A stretch of 64,000 nucleotides of DNA from NCBI GenBank assembly GCA_902728285.1, contig CACVBU010000236.1, positions 124,001-188,000 of the forward strand. The letters run 5' to 3'. The DNA is from Clytia hemisphaerica. Its lineage: Eukaryota; Cnidaria; Hydrozoa; Leptothecata; Clytiidae. Shown here piece after piece: positions 43,883-55,900 of this stretch (positions within the stretch are counted from its first letter, which is position 1; the number at the start of each line of letters is the position of its first letter). The position numbers were made by a program, and so were the translations under genes. The notes below the pieces were generated by a model. The model saw nothing but the letters and a program-made list of their open reading frames with translations, made no database searches and had not been told where the DNA came from.

Positions 43883-44473
43883 ATGGACATATAAACGACT
43901 GGACATCCATCTCCTTTGCCTTTTTGTAGAAAGGGCTGCTAGCTTCGCGTTGCCGCCTCGTTAAAAGCATAAAATGAAACAATAGATTTTGATGATATAC
44001 CACTTGGGAGTACCTTGCTAACAACGTCAAAACTTCGACAAAAGTCTCTGTTGTTGTACTCTTCTCAAGTCTTTTATCTATATCATAACAAAGATAACAG
44101 AGGCAAAGTCATCGTCAGCTTGTCAAAACTCTGACTATTATTTCTAAATTTTGACTTAAAAGTGTGTCTAATAATTTTAGAGAGTGTCGCATTCTAATTT
44201 CGATATTCTTATGACACAGGCTCTAAACTTTGGCAAACTATTTTTTTCAAGCCATAAAAAAAATTATTGGAGTGACAAAAGGGATTCAAAAGTATACACG
44301 CAGTTGAAATTTTGCGTTTTACAGTTGAAAATGTTGATAAAATATATTTACAAACTTGTGAAAAAATTCGAAAATTATTCGGATTTTTCAAACAAACTTT
44401 GAAATACAGGCGGCAACGAAGCTCGCTTCAAAGAGACAATAAAAGATAGATGTCCAGTCGTTTATATGTTCAT
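43883..44473. mobile_element. MITE with 9-bp target duplication
   Basis: It is flanked by GATATAACC at 43874-43882 and 44474-44482. The inverted ends begin ATG(G/A)ACATATAAACGACTGG. A 9-bp duplication suggests a Mutator-like origin (hAT would give 8). It ends 174 bases before the GPCR start codon. Confidence 0.65.
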
Positions 44474-44647
44474 GATATAACCAAAAACTTCGGTTACGAG
44501 GTATTCAAACTTTTTTATGAGAGCCTTGCTTTTGTTTTTATTACTCTCCTTAAAATTGTTTGAGTATATTCTGTAACCGTCACTGGATATATATATTACT
44601 TTTCAATTTTAAAATTTCAAAGGAAATATTTTTTAATCAGGAATAGC

Positions 44648-45618
44648 ATGAAAAATACAACACACGCAAAGAACTGTACAACAGTTCCAATGGAGGCTGG
44701 TCCCAGCATAATCTTCGTTGTTTTGATAGCTATCATCCTGTCGTTGCTCAATGTCATTGCACTAGTCGTGATATTCTCAACTTGTTGCAAGGGACTAAAG
44801 AAAAAGTTTTTTTCCAAATTCCCAATTATCTGTCTTTTGGTTGGTTCGACTATTAAAGGTGCAATAGCAGACCCTTTATACATTTACAAAATCTTACTAT
44901 TTCCTGAATCGCATTCTGAACCAAAATGGTTATGCGATTCAAGTCGATTTTTACGCATATTCAGTTCCCATTTGATGAAAATCAATATTATGTCATTGAC
45001 TTTACAACGCTTGTATGCTATTAGTAAATCGTCCAAGAAATCCTCTACAAAATGCTTGGTGTGGTTTGGAAGGATATTGTACTTTATATACATGATCAGC
45101 CCCATTGGTATTGACATTGTCCCGTTTTTCGAACATCCCAGGCGGAAGCATCATTGTAATTACGTGCCAAATAGACATTGGGTGATATCTGTTGAAGTGG
45201 TATACAGCATTATTCCTCTCACCATAGCGTTTTTATCCCAGATAGCTATTATATATCAGGCATATAAGCAAGCTAAGGCTGGAGATGAGATACTGAATGA
45301 TCAAGAAGGGCAACCATTGAGGAGGAACAACGAAAGCAATATCCGTAGAAAAGATGTCAAATTTACTTTCAAAAGTATAGCCTCACTCAAATTAATTGTG
45401 ACCTCTGGTATTTTTCTGTTTTGCTGGTTTTCCTTGAGTGTTTTTTGATTGAAATTGAAAACCATCACCTTATACCTAAAGATGAATGTAGTTTGAGACG
45501 ATTGCCGAAGGTACTGGAATTTGTATCTTGTTTGGTGGTACCGCTTGTTTATTGTTTCTGGAATGACGAATTTCTACAATCTGCAAGACACATTCTTATG
45601 GGTATAAAGGTGATTTGA
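44648..45618 (+). CDS. Divergent class A GPCR with one frame break in TM6
   Basis: An intronless seven-helix receptor, read from the ATG 7 bases after an acceptor (TTTTTTAATCAG). Asn-X-Thr/Ser sites lie in the short N-terminus. Helices by residue: TM1 20-45, TM2 57-80, TM3 about 98-122, TM4 137-160, TM5 178-204, TM6 from 247. Cys96 and Cys170 can form the usual TM3-ECL2 disulfide. The DRY site is changed to L-Q-R-L, and NPxxY to V-P-L-V-Y. The first frame stops at 45446-45448. TM6 end, TM7 and the tail continue in the -1 frame to 45618, the shift falling at a T6 run near 45441. Either a pseudogenising indel or a sequencing error in the homopolymer. No ligand can be proposed; lineage-specific orphan class A receptors are numerous in cnidarians. 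Confidence 0.7.
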
Positions 45619-46500
45619 ACAAACACTGACCCCTGGGAATATTATTAGCCAGCATTCTACCATTTTGACGTTTTTTCTATATTTGCACTGTTTTTGTTCA
45701 ATATTTGCACTGTTTTTGGGAGAATAACGAGTTTATGCACTCCTTTTAAACCAATCAGATCACTCGTATTTTTTCCACTATAATACCTTTTTATGTTCAC
45801 CTTATTAATTTTAGTTATTATTTTTTAAAAACTGTCTTGATCTGTCTTGTGAATTTGCGACAATATTGAACATGTTTTTTTATAAGAACATTGCAAATCT
45901 TGGAACCCATTAGATTCTGGCCTTCTTAACTTTATGGATATGAAGTCTCAAAATGTTCTCACTTTGAGCATTTTCCTAATATTTCGGTAAGGTTTCTCAG
46001 AAAGTTGCCTGCTTCGTAGCCCTCAAAGCCTAAAATGCTCTTAAAATGTTCTTATTTTTTCTGTCTTCGAAGCCTTAGGTTCTTACATAGAACAAGAGTG
46101 TTTTGTTTGATTCTTCCTGGTGCATCTTACACAAGATAGAGGGTTGACTTATTAGTATTTTTTTTTGTTTACTGTATTTCCCAGACATAAGAGTATGGAT
46201 TGTACATTATATATTACTAAGATGTTTTAGCCTGTCAAAATTAATTTTTTTTTGTATTTTTGCTGTTTACTAAAGCTAGCAAGTAGCTGTCGCTAAGAAT
46301 GCCCCGCAGAGCTTCCTTTCGAAATATCCCTAATTAAGCAAAATAACGCATGTGTAGATTTTAAATTCGTTTTATCGATAAAATTTAAGTCGGAGGAAGA
46401 AAGCTTTACTTTTGAGATGACATGCGATAGACGGTCGCTCACATCTCAAAAAGAGAAGTTATCGCTCACATGTTATCACAGTGGAAACGCCGAAAATTCT
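45619..46500. other. Intergenic stretch right of GPCR
   Basis: No gene was recognised. A repeat with TATAAGAACAT and TCTTACATAGAACA motifs at about 45875-46095 resembles sequence near 820-900 and 58690-58760, so it is probably an old MITE. Confidence 0.35.
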
Positions 46501-46503
46501 GAA

Positions 46504-46780
46504 ATTGATTTGATTCGTATAAAGTAGACACTTATAATAAAAATAAATATGCTCATGTTTTTCGCCATACTTTGTTTACTTTGTAAGAACTAATTACCGA
46601 AAGGTATATTGCCTTCAATTAAGAGTGATTGATTTGATTCTTATAAAGTAGATGCTTATAATAAAAATAAATATGCTCATCTTTTTTGCCATACTTTGTT
46701 TACTTTGTAAGAACTAATTACCGAAAGGCATATTGCCTTCAATCAAGAGATATTGATTTGATTCTTATAAAGTACCAAGT
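46504..46780 (+). repeat. 124-bp satellite-like tandem repeat, about 2.2 units
   Basis: ATTGATTTGATTC(T/G)TATAAAG recurs at 46504, 46628 and 46752, exactly 124 bases apart. The same unit, in the same orientation, makes the larger array at about 61820-62516. Each unit carries TTCTTATAAAGTA and TTACTTTGTAAGAA, which are near-inverted. Confidence 0.85.
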
Positions 46781-47056
46781 AGCAACAAAAAAGATATACT
46801 ATTAGGTGCGCGCGAACATTTTTTAACCGCGGCGGCCGAATCAGAATCGAAAGAAACAACAAGATGAATCTGAATCTGAACATGAATATTTTTCTGGCGA
46901 GCAAGTCCGCTACGTGAAGCAACAAAAGCCCCTGCGGGGCAATTAGTTTCCTTAATGTATCAACTAATCAATTTAGTACGCGAGAGCCACTTTACTTTAC
47001 AGTTTTACAGTCCTGTACATGATAGATTGTTCCTTAATTTCAAGTGAATCTTTATC

Positions 47057-47332
47057 GCATTGAACTTTAAGCCTGAAGGGCTAGAAGCTAATCTACTAGG
47101 TAAGATTTACCTACCTAAATTACGTGGCCTATTACTGTCCGTCTGATTTTCACCAAATGCCGGATTAAAATTTACCGCCAGATTCTAAAAAATGTACCAA
47201 TCAAAAACAAAAAAATCGCTAGATTCAATCCGTCATAAAAAATGCGGCGTATCTATCAAATGCTTCACTTTTGCTTGCATATGCAGGATATTGAAGATTC
47301 ACTTCTAGCCCTTCGGGCTTTAAGTTCAATGC
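47057..47332. mobile_element. MITE with 30-bp TIRs
   Basis: The ends GCATTGAACTTTAAGCC and GGCTTTAAGTTCAATGC are inverted and continue through GAAGGGCTAGAAG with few mismatches, for 276 bases overall. Non-coding. Confidence 0.65.
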
Positions 47333-48401
47333 TTTAATCCTAGAATCCTGGTTACACATAGGTCCGCATTTACAGGTGATTACTTAAAAAAGTGACATTA
47401 GTGAGGTTACTTTTTTTTATGGTGGGAATTTCTTAATCAGAAAATATATTTCTCTATTATTCATCCTTAAACAAAGAATTATTGAGGTTAAGCATACCAG
47501 GGTAATCACGACGACGGGTGAAAAACATAATAGGCTAGTGAAAATACAAAATCTGACTGCTTGAAACTCACTAGCCTGTTAAATTCGTTCGTTCGTTGTC
47601 GTGATCTTGACTTAATCCCACTAATATCGAGGTCGGTAAAGCAAGAGGACACATCATTACGTGAGAGCACTATTACGTGATATTTGTACAGTCTAGCGCC
47701 TATTTTCCAGGCTAAGATAAGAAAGGGGTTTATTTTCTAAAATTTGTAAATAATAATGGTAAACATCATATTTTATCAATACCAATTTCATAAAGAATTC
47801 TACAAAGCTTCAATTCATGTACCATGACCCTGAGCATCCTTATTCACAACCCTGTCTCAGTAACCCTATACATTCGGCTGGTGGCGGTGATTCTGGGAGC
47901 TGGTGCTTGAGTTAAATGACGTACCGTAGGTACGGCCAAGTGGAGTTTCCATAACTCGAACACGCACCGGGAACACAAATTTGTCGAGTTGGAAATTTCG
48001 AGTCATGGAGTAAGATCTATAAGGATTGTTAACTAGAAGGATCAAGTTAAGGAGACGTTTGATATACGTGTGGTAGGGATTCAAGTTATGGAGGCTCCGC
48101 TGTATAAGAAAAATATGACTAATATTTTACTATAATGGACGAATAATTTTCAAAAGAATTGGCTAAGATTCGGCTAATTTCTTTCTACATTGTTAGGGTT
48201 CAATTTGAGACAGTCACTTTAAATCGATTGCCCGGATGCAAATGAAATTATGAAACTAAACGTTGGATTGGAAATCTCATGCTTGTTCTCCTTGAAGTTC
48301 GAATAGTGAAGTTCATCCATTTGAATATCTAGCCAACTGATTTTAGTGTGGCACAGGGTTGTTTCTCTACGTATGAAACAATCTTACCACCAAGCCAAAC
48401 A

Positions 48402-51041
48402 TCAGCTATGACCTAGTAATTTTAATGTTACCGTAACGGTAGCTAAAGTGGCAGCATTTGTTGGAAACGCTCTTAACAACGTAGCATTCAGACCACGAAA
48501 TAGTACACTATATCCTTCCTCTTGTACACTCTTTATAGTACAGTCTAGAACACCTTTATACTTCAGAGCGCCCATACCATCCATTTGTTGTCGCGTCTTT
48601 ATAACGTCTACTGGGTAGGTTACAATCCAACATACAATACCAGCTGTTCCCCCACAAAACAAAAGTTTCCAAATATTAACAGTGTTTTCCGTCACTGCAT
48701 TTGTTTGTCTGCACAGATAATCGTAAGATGCAAAATAGACACCAAAAGATGGTATTTCTCTCCATAATGTTAGCGATATTCCTCTAAAAACTCCTTGGAA
48801 ACCTCCTTCGTACTTGTAAATCTTTCTCAAACAGTCTAAAGGTGATTTATAAAAATATCGCATATCTTTCTTAGTGTCCTTGATTTTAGAAGAAATGCCT
48901 TCTCCTTGCATTTGAAATCTGATTTTGACCAACTCCATCGGCGAGGCTATGAAACTTTGAACACCCCCGGCTATAGAACCAGCGATAAATTGTCCTTTGA
49001 TGTCTTGATTACCCAAAGCTCTCAATACGTTTCCATGGATACCAAATACAATTGCGTTGATACCGATTTGGCCATATAATGGTGATAGCATTCCTTTATA
49101 CAAACCAAATATCTGAAAATCAAAACGAAGTTAAGTTTCACAAAGAATATTCTGATTATTACCCCCTTTTAAGGAGAAAGAAAGATCCGCTATTTCTGTA
49201 CGTATTCAACTGCTCCATGTAAGGAAGTCAGAGTATTGGACCCTAACAAAAAATGTTTGTACATGGGGGATGGAGGATATAGTGTCCGGGGGTAGTGAAA
49301 AATCTACAAAATTTGCTTTGTCCAGGGGAATACTTGCTCTGTTTGAGGGGTATTTTGAATGTCCAGAAATTTCAAAAAAATATTATATCCTCCACCCCCA
49401 TATTCAATATTTTTCTGAAAAAGCTCATTTTCATAGATTGATAACCAATAGGGTTTGAAAATTTCGCAGTTCTTCCACGCCAGGCTCTAATCTAAAGATA
49501 TAAGGCGATTGTGATGATCTGACCTTGTTGTTCAACCAAAACATTAGAAACCACGTATTATATTTTGCCAAAAAATGTAATCGAAAGTAGCAGGGTCCCT
49601 ATATTTACTGGCTACTGGATGTCTTCATTGTTGAAGGGAAGAAATCTTCGTTGCGTATCATAAGTCTCCAACGATCATAAGTCTCTCGTTCCTACCAGGC
49701 GGTAAAATAATCTTTAAAAAAACCTCAATGCAAAATTATTCCAGTGAGTGCATAACTGCAAATGCAAAGATAACCTTAGTCCGTCTCTACCCCAACACGC
49801 GATTTTTTTATCACTCTGAACGGTGTCGAGGAAAAAGCCGTGCTCGTCAGATACAGGCAAGGATAACCTATGGTTGGGGCTGAATGAGATCTTATGAAGT
49901 AAAGATATCGTACCGATTCTTTCTTGACAATTTGACTGAAACAATTCCATGTTCCGGTGTATTTGATGTTCTTTTGATCTTGACTTTGTAAACGAACCTA
50001 AACAAACGACAGCAAATGGATTGGTAAGATGGAGTTTTGGCTATCTGATATTCCGATGGCATACTTGTGGCCGCATAAGGCTCTAAAGGTACAGGTCATT
50101 TTACCCAAATTTACTAAAAGATATTACTGACCTTTAGAGCAAAGCGTGCCATCGAAAATTCCCACATCTGGTACCAGATAAGAGTTTTGATTGCTTAAAC
50201 ACCCCCCCCCCTCAGAAGGATATACTCAGGGAAGTCATTGGAAGTTAAAAAATGGCCGGTAGTCAAAAGAGTAGCGATTGCTCCAAAAATTGGAAAAAAA
50301 TTTGAATAAAAGAAAGAAACAAACTTCGGTATAAGTCTCTTGCAGTCTAGATTGTTAAAGATTCGGAAGTCTAGAGAAAACATACTCAGCAACTCCAACC
50401 CTAGTCGCCCTTTCAGAGCACTTTTAATCTCAAACAAAAATATAGACAAGACAATAAGTACAGTGTGAGCAAAACTTTGATCTCAAAATCCTTTCCTTTC
50501 CAGTCAATTTTAGCCTCATTAATAGCACATATCTTATTTAGGAGTTTACTCACCTTAACTGTATCAAAGGGATGTCCAACCAGAATTCCTGCAAATCCTA
50601 AAGTAAACAAATTCAATGAACAAATTCATTCTCAAATCGTTAAATCTATCAAAGAGAAACACAAAATCGACTAAACAATTGGCTTTTTAACGCTTTGCAA
50701 ACCTTTGACACCATTAGCGATTAAATTTGCGTCTTCTTAGCTGTAAAAATCCATATTTTGACGGAATTTGTCCAGCACTTGTAAAGAATCACTATCACGG
50801 ATTTTTCATATTCTCAGTTTTTCTCATGGCTTGAAATACGCCTTTATTATTTCTTTCAAAACCTACCTGACCTAGGTCGGGTGCCAGCCAGGACTAATAC
50901 CATTACCTTTCAGCGATGGATATACAATATCCTGGAATAACCCAATGAACAAAGTTTTTAAGGAATAGATCAAGGAAAACAACAATTGCAATCAAATGAT
51001 TACTTACCTCCAATACATCCCACTGCAAAATCCAAAGCCAT
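48402..51041 (-). CDS. SLC25A29: Mitochondrial basic amino-acid carrier, SLC25A29 orthologue, 4 exons
   Basis: Exons: 51008-51041 (ATG), 50554-50597, 49914-49997, 48402-49112 (stop). All have GT-AG borders and matching phases, giving 290 residues, the normal carrier length. The N-terminus MALDFAVGCIGG, followed by GHPFDTVKVRLQ, closely resembles vertebrate SLC25A29. Three carrier repeats with P-x-[DE]-x-x-[KR] signatures are visible: HPFDTVKVR, SPMELVKIR and YPVDVIKTR. The C-terminal AFPTNAATLATVTV is also characteristic. The family exchanges arginine, lysine and ornithine across the inner mitochondrial membrane. An acceptor (GTAG) lies 7 bases before the ATG. The gene appears intact. Confidence 0.92.
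50041..50174. mobile_element. Short MITE in carrier intron
   Basis: Ends CTATCTGATATTCCGATGGCA-like on the left and TGCCATCGAAAATTCC on the right are inverted. A related element ends at 61046 (GCCATCGGAATATCAGATAA). It lies between exons 2 and 3 of the carrier gene. Confidence 0.45.
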
Positions 51042-51274
51042 TCAAAAACTACAAAATTCTCATTTCTGTGTCATCTTTAAGATCAATAAAGTATATCATA
51101 CCAAAGACCTTCAAAATCGTTTGTTACTTTTAACCATTGATATTTTTTTCAAGAAAATTCTATTTTTGATATCGGTTGTCGAACGGACAAAATGCAAAAA
51201 TGCAATGCAGGGATAAAAAGAAAAGTGACGTCAATCTAAGATTTTCGTGGTAATGAAAATGTATTTATAGAGCG

Positions 51275-51740
51275 ATGGGTAAGTGGTCAGGACGTCAGCG
51301 CATGGCGTCCTCTAGCTTTTTGGTCCCCCCCATATGAGCTAAAATCCCCATCTGGCCTCCCCCCCACCTGTCTATAAAATTCGTGATCCCCCCAATTGGG
51401 AAATCCCCCTAGCCGTATTGTATAAGGGTTGCGAAGTGATGATCCAGACTCGCCTCAATTTGCAAGCTACTATAGCAAAAAAAAAAGACTCTCAAAATCC
51501 CTAGAAAGACAGGCTCATAAGCCTGAATGCCCAAACACACCAGGAAGGTCTGTATTTATCCTATTACTTCCCCCCACTAGGTAGAGGACTGAATATACCC
51601 CCTATTCGCCTTTCTTCCCCCATCAAGCTTGAAATTTTCACTTCCCCCTGGCACCAAAATCTGATTCCCCCCCATCTTCCTGGGGGGATGATCCCATGCA
51701 GCGCCATGAACCAAAAATTCTCTGTTTGAATCCCTGCTCC
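51275..51740 (+). mobile_element. Possible tRNA-SINE interrupted between A and B boxes
   Basis: TGGGTAAGTGGTCAGGAC (about 51276-51293) resembles a tRNA A box and GTTTGAATCCC (about 51724-51734) a B box. Between them is a C-run-rich segment whose edges, GCGCATGGCG and CAGCGCCATG, are roughly inverted, as if a MITE had landed inside the SINE head. Confidence 0.35.
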
Positions 51741-51948
51741 TTCCGATGTTCCGTTCAGTTCATAGATAGCCTAGCCGACTGGCTATGGACCCCGTGAAAC
51801 AATCGAAAGACTGTCTAAAAGTCCTAGATTAGTGGGCTATCTACGTTGAAATCGACAAAAAATGAAGAAATGTTAGGTTATAGAGATTGAGATTCTGAAT
51901 CATATCTGGAATATTAAGCCAGTAGCACTCTATCACATGCAGGTGGTC

Positions 51949-52379
51949 TTAACCCGGGGGGGGGGCACTCATATGGTCTAAACCACGGCATGTTGCGCCC
52001 TTGAGGGTATGTTTTTCGAGCCCCTCGAAATGCACTGTAAGGATGTACTTTTGATAGAGTGCAATATAAGGGTCTTCTTTTAGATGGATACACTAAAAGG
52101 GTGTGTTTGGGGACTACTGAATTGCAAGTCTGGCAGTAAAAGTCTGATGTATTTTTATAGTTTTGACTCGCACCCATTTTGATTTGTTTTGCACACTGTG
52201 TCAACCTCTCATTTTCAAGTGGCTTTAGTAAAATAAGATTCAAAATTACAGTACACTTATAAGGGTCAGAAATGTTCGGTAAAATGCACTGTAAGGATAC
52301 CTTTTCACTGTTCAAGAGCTGCACTGTAAGGGTCCGATTTTGAAAGCCAATTTTTGGCGGCACATGCCCCCCCCCCGGA
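51949..52379. mobile_element. G-run-capped repeat with TGCACTGTAAGG units
   Basis: A G tract at about 51956-51966 and a C tract at about 52367-52376 cap an AT-rich interior. At least four units of the type TGCACTGTAAGG(A/G)T are present, the complement of those in 25121-25446. Confidence 0.55.
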
Positions 52380-53920
52380 CTTAACCATATTTGATTTCGA
52401 TGAAACGGAAATCGTCCTTACAATATCAGTATTTATCCTCTTTACTCCATCCTCAATTGTAAAATAAATAACATTATAGGTCCTTAAGGGTTATGCCTTT
52501 CTTTTTATAATTTACAGATTCCCTCAATAGAAATAATAGCCTTTCAACAGATGCAATCCAAGTATCAAATTTCTCAAATTATCACATGAAAATGACATGC
52601 TAAATATGAAATTTTTGTCAATGAACTTCAAAAATGTTTTTGCTGATAATAAATGTTATACTTTTTTGATAAAACCAAGCTTAAAATGTCCCTCTAACAA
52701 AGAAATTCTGACGTCGGATGTCTATTGTATAATACTGTAGGTGATTAAGATAAAAACTGTTTAAGACCATTGAGTTTGAAGTCCCGTAGAGATGAATTTT
52801 TAACCTTTCTCAAGCAAGAAAAAGTGAAGTCTTAAGTCTGCCCCGCATTCAGAAATTTTGTTTGGGTCACGTGTTCTCATATAAAGTAAGTGGCTTCATT
52901 TTCCATCCAGGAATTTTGGATCAAAGTTTAAGACTTTGAATTGAAATGCTTAACTTAAACTACAGTGTCTTCCTCTTAAACATACTATGAAGGTCATATT
53001 TGAAATGAACTCTGGGAGAGGGGTACAAATTTACGGGGAGACGGGTTTGATTAGATTGAACTAACTGTTGTATGGTGTATTTGAAGACGCCAATGCTAAA
53101 GCTTTGGAAAGAAATGGCAGTCATCTTTGATATACCAGAAAACTCGAGTAGGATTAAACTTCGAAGTATAATCTGAAAGACTATTGATCATGTCGAAATT
53201 ATCAAAATCAAAGGCTGGGCGGGCGTTTGGTAAAATAGCCAGACTGGAGAGCGAGGGAATATCGGTGAGAGAAAACTGAATTTTTAACCCCTCCTACCAA
53301 CAATTTTTTTTGTCTATACGTCTATCCAAGTCCATTCTCTCTAAAGCGTGCACTGATTCTTGAATGATAACGAAAAAGCTTTATTTTGATGCTATTAACT
53401 TCATTTTTGATATACACTTTCAGGCTTCTTCCAGATGCCAGATGTAATCATTTTTCACAAGTTACAGCCTTAGAGTCGAAAAACTCTATTTTTGCTGTTT
53501 TTTCTACGAAACGTTGTATAGGTTTAGCTCTGGAAAAAAATTCGTTATGTTTTTGCTTTCTTGATACCCCTAAGTAGCTCTGAGCGAGCTCTTTAAATAT
53601 AACTTAATGTCAATTTAAGTCAAAGATATGACTTGATAAAAAAGTTTTGATAAATCTTTTTGTTGAAAATACTAGAATGTAACGTTAGCAAAAGGGTAAA
53701 ACCAGGGGTGTTTTTAATTTTTGTCCTCAGTTTTCTTGCATATTCAACCGAACGCTTGAACTGAGTTTCTTTTTAGGGTCCCTTTTTAATAAGTTTAGAC
53801 AAGAAAATTTGATTTATAGAATACTTCTACTCTAAGTCTCTCACTGATGGCGTCCCTATCCTGTTTTAACATTTTGCCATTTTAATTGGATAGATTTCAA
53901 TCCCCAAATTTAAAACACCG
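52380..53920. other. Intergenic stretch, nothing recognised
   Basis: AT-rich sequence with no supported exon, RNA gene or named repeat. Confidence 0.4.
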
Positions 53921-53923
53921 CTG

Positions 53924-54042
53924 TCTCATACCCCGGTGGGGCTATAACTGTAGGGCATTTTTCCCGCCAGGGACGGAATTTTCGCCAAATTTTCCAGTGG
54001 GGGCTGTGGTTCCAGCGAGCCTGTGACACAGGGGTGGTGTTT
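53924..54042. mobile_element. MITE, CCCCTGTCTCACAG family, short copy
   Basis: The left end AAACACCGCTGTCTCATACC and right end TGTGACACAGGGGTGGTGTT are inverted. The interior has GGGACGGAATTTTCGCC, as in the family copy at 18690-18979. Confidence 0.55.
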
Positions 54043-54106
54043 TTTATGGAAGATTATCATCGTGTCATTAAAACGGACGTGTATAAAGGCTCCACAGTCG
54101 TTTGCT

Positions 54107-54136
54107 TGAATGAATGAATGAATGAATGAATGAATG
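54107..54136 (+). repeat. (GAAT)n microsatellite
   Basis: Seven consecutive GAAT/TGAA tetranucleotide units. Confidence 0.85.
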
Positions 54137-55123
54137 GGTTTTTTCGAACTTTCGAACGTGATCTAAATCCACTTTTTGATTGCGTAAATGCGTGAATCTG
54201 TGCTATTTGTTTGTGTGAATACTTTAATTTTCTTTTTTTCCGCTGATTATGTGCAAATTTCCCGATTTTTCAAATGTAACTCTTATTTTTCCCAAAAGAT
54301 TTTCATATTTTCTTAAAAATTGGGTTTGCGTCATGGCGCTCTAAATTTAGAACGCCATGGTTTGCGTGAATCTCGAAAAAAATTTGCCTGAATGCGTGAA
54401 TTTCGAAAAAAATTGCGTGATTGCGTAAATTGAGTGGGGAGGCCCCATCGGGAGGCCCCGTACAGATAAACAGTGGATTTCTTTCGACCACACCCTGACC
54501 AACTTTTCTTCCAACAAGCACAGAAAATAAAAAAATATTTTGAGGGACAAATGGTGTACAAGTCTTTTACTAAAAAAGAAGGACTGCCATATTTTATGTA
54601 CTAAAGTCTATTTATATCTTTCATAATAAATACATTCAATGTTTTTTCTAAATTTTCAAAAATTGAAAATAAAATAATATTTCTAACTGAAGATATGAGT
54701 GAGTAATATAAAGAAAAAGGAAAATTTACAAAAGGGATAGCATATAAATATATAATTCCATATACAAAGAAATTATCATGAAAATATAGGATACAAAAAA
54801 AAATGGTGTTGTTAAGCATTTGCCAGGTTATCGCGGAGGAAGATTTGTGTCATCTATAGTTGGATTTATTGATTTGACTGAGGCTCCACTGTTTCTTATT
54901 TTTGATTTTCAGGTTTTAATGATTTTAACTTTAATTTCTTAATATGCTTACGCTATTCAATTCTCATTGTCCAAAAAGGGTTCGAAATAAGCTTATTTTT
55001 TAGCTATTTTTCATATCGACACATTGCAGCTCCGATCTTTACCAAAACTAAATACATCCATTGATTAGTTCTACCAGTAATCAAGATGATGCATACGCAT
55101 ATACAGAACATGACTAAGGATAA

Positions 55124-55298
55124 CCCGTGTCGCACAGACCCGCTGGGACCCCTGCCCACTGGAAAACTTGGCCAAAATTTCGTCGCCGGTGGGTAAAATT
55201 CCCATTTAAAAATCAAAAATCCTCAATGGATTCCGATGGAAATTTTTGTCCCCACTTTGGGAAAAAGTTCCTCTGGGGCTGTGAGACAGGGGTTTTCT
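55124..55298. mobile_element. MITE, CCCCTGTCTCACAG family, third copy
   Basis: It has ACCCGTGTCGCACAGACCC on the left and GGGGCTGTGAGACAGGGGTT on the right. The interior shares the TTGGCCAAAATTTCGTC-type segment of the family. Confidence 0.5.
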
Positions 55299-55900
55299 AG
55301 GGGTTAGGAATGTTACTGTTAATTTTTTTTTTTGCATTTAGGTGCCTCACATTTTGTCACATTTTCGCGATTCTTCTGACCGGAAGTAGTTTCTGTTCAT
55401 ACAGGTATCATAAAGCAAATAATTGTTCTAATAATCTATCTATGTCATATAATAAATTCATTAAACTTTGGAGAAAAAGAAAAGTAAAGTTTGCCATCAA
55501 AATTTTTCTTGGAGTAAATTCCAGTGAAATTTTGAAAATCGATTTTGATAGTTACTTAACGTTTTTCAGAGCCTTCAAAAGACTAGTGGTTAGTAGTATT
55601 TTTCAGCATTTTAGGGAATTCCTTGCGGTCTAAAACTGGTTCTCGTCATCAATAGTGTACTTAACTCTCAAGCTGGACACAATTTAGAAATATTTATGTC
55701 AAGGTTGCTTTACAAAAATTTGATTTATAGGAATAAATTAAAAAGTTTCTAAATATAAAGTTTTTTGACAAAGAGAGTTCATCATTTTCATTACAATAGC
55801 CAGACTTTGTTATCCCTGCAAAAAAAATGATATTTGGAAATTATTCAAGGTTAATTGACAAAATTTATGGAAAGTCCCATGAAATCTGGTTAAGTGACCC

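Noticed and set aside
44617..45117. Antisense ORFs across the GPCR
   Set aside because: The sense strand encodes seven membrane segments with the expected cysteines; these are shadows.
55310..55633. Plus-strand ORF with a hydrophobic start
   Set aside because: Codon usage is not coding-like, no domain is seen and it abuts a MITE; chance ORF in AT-rich DNA.
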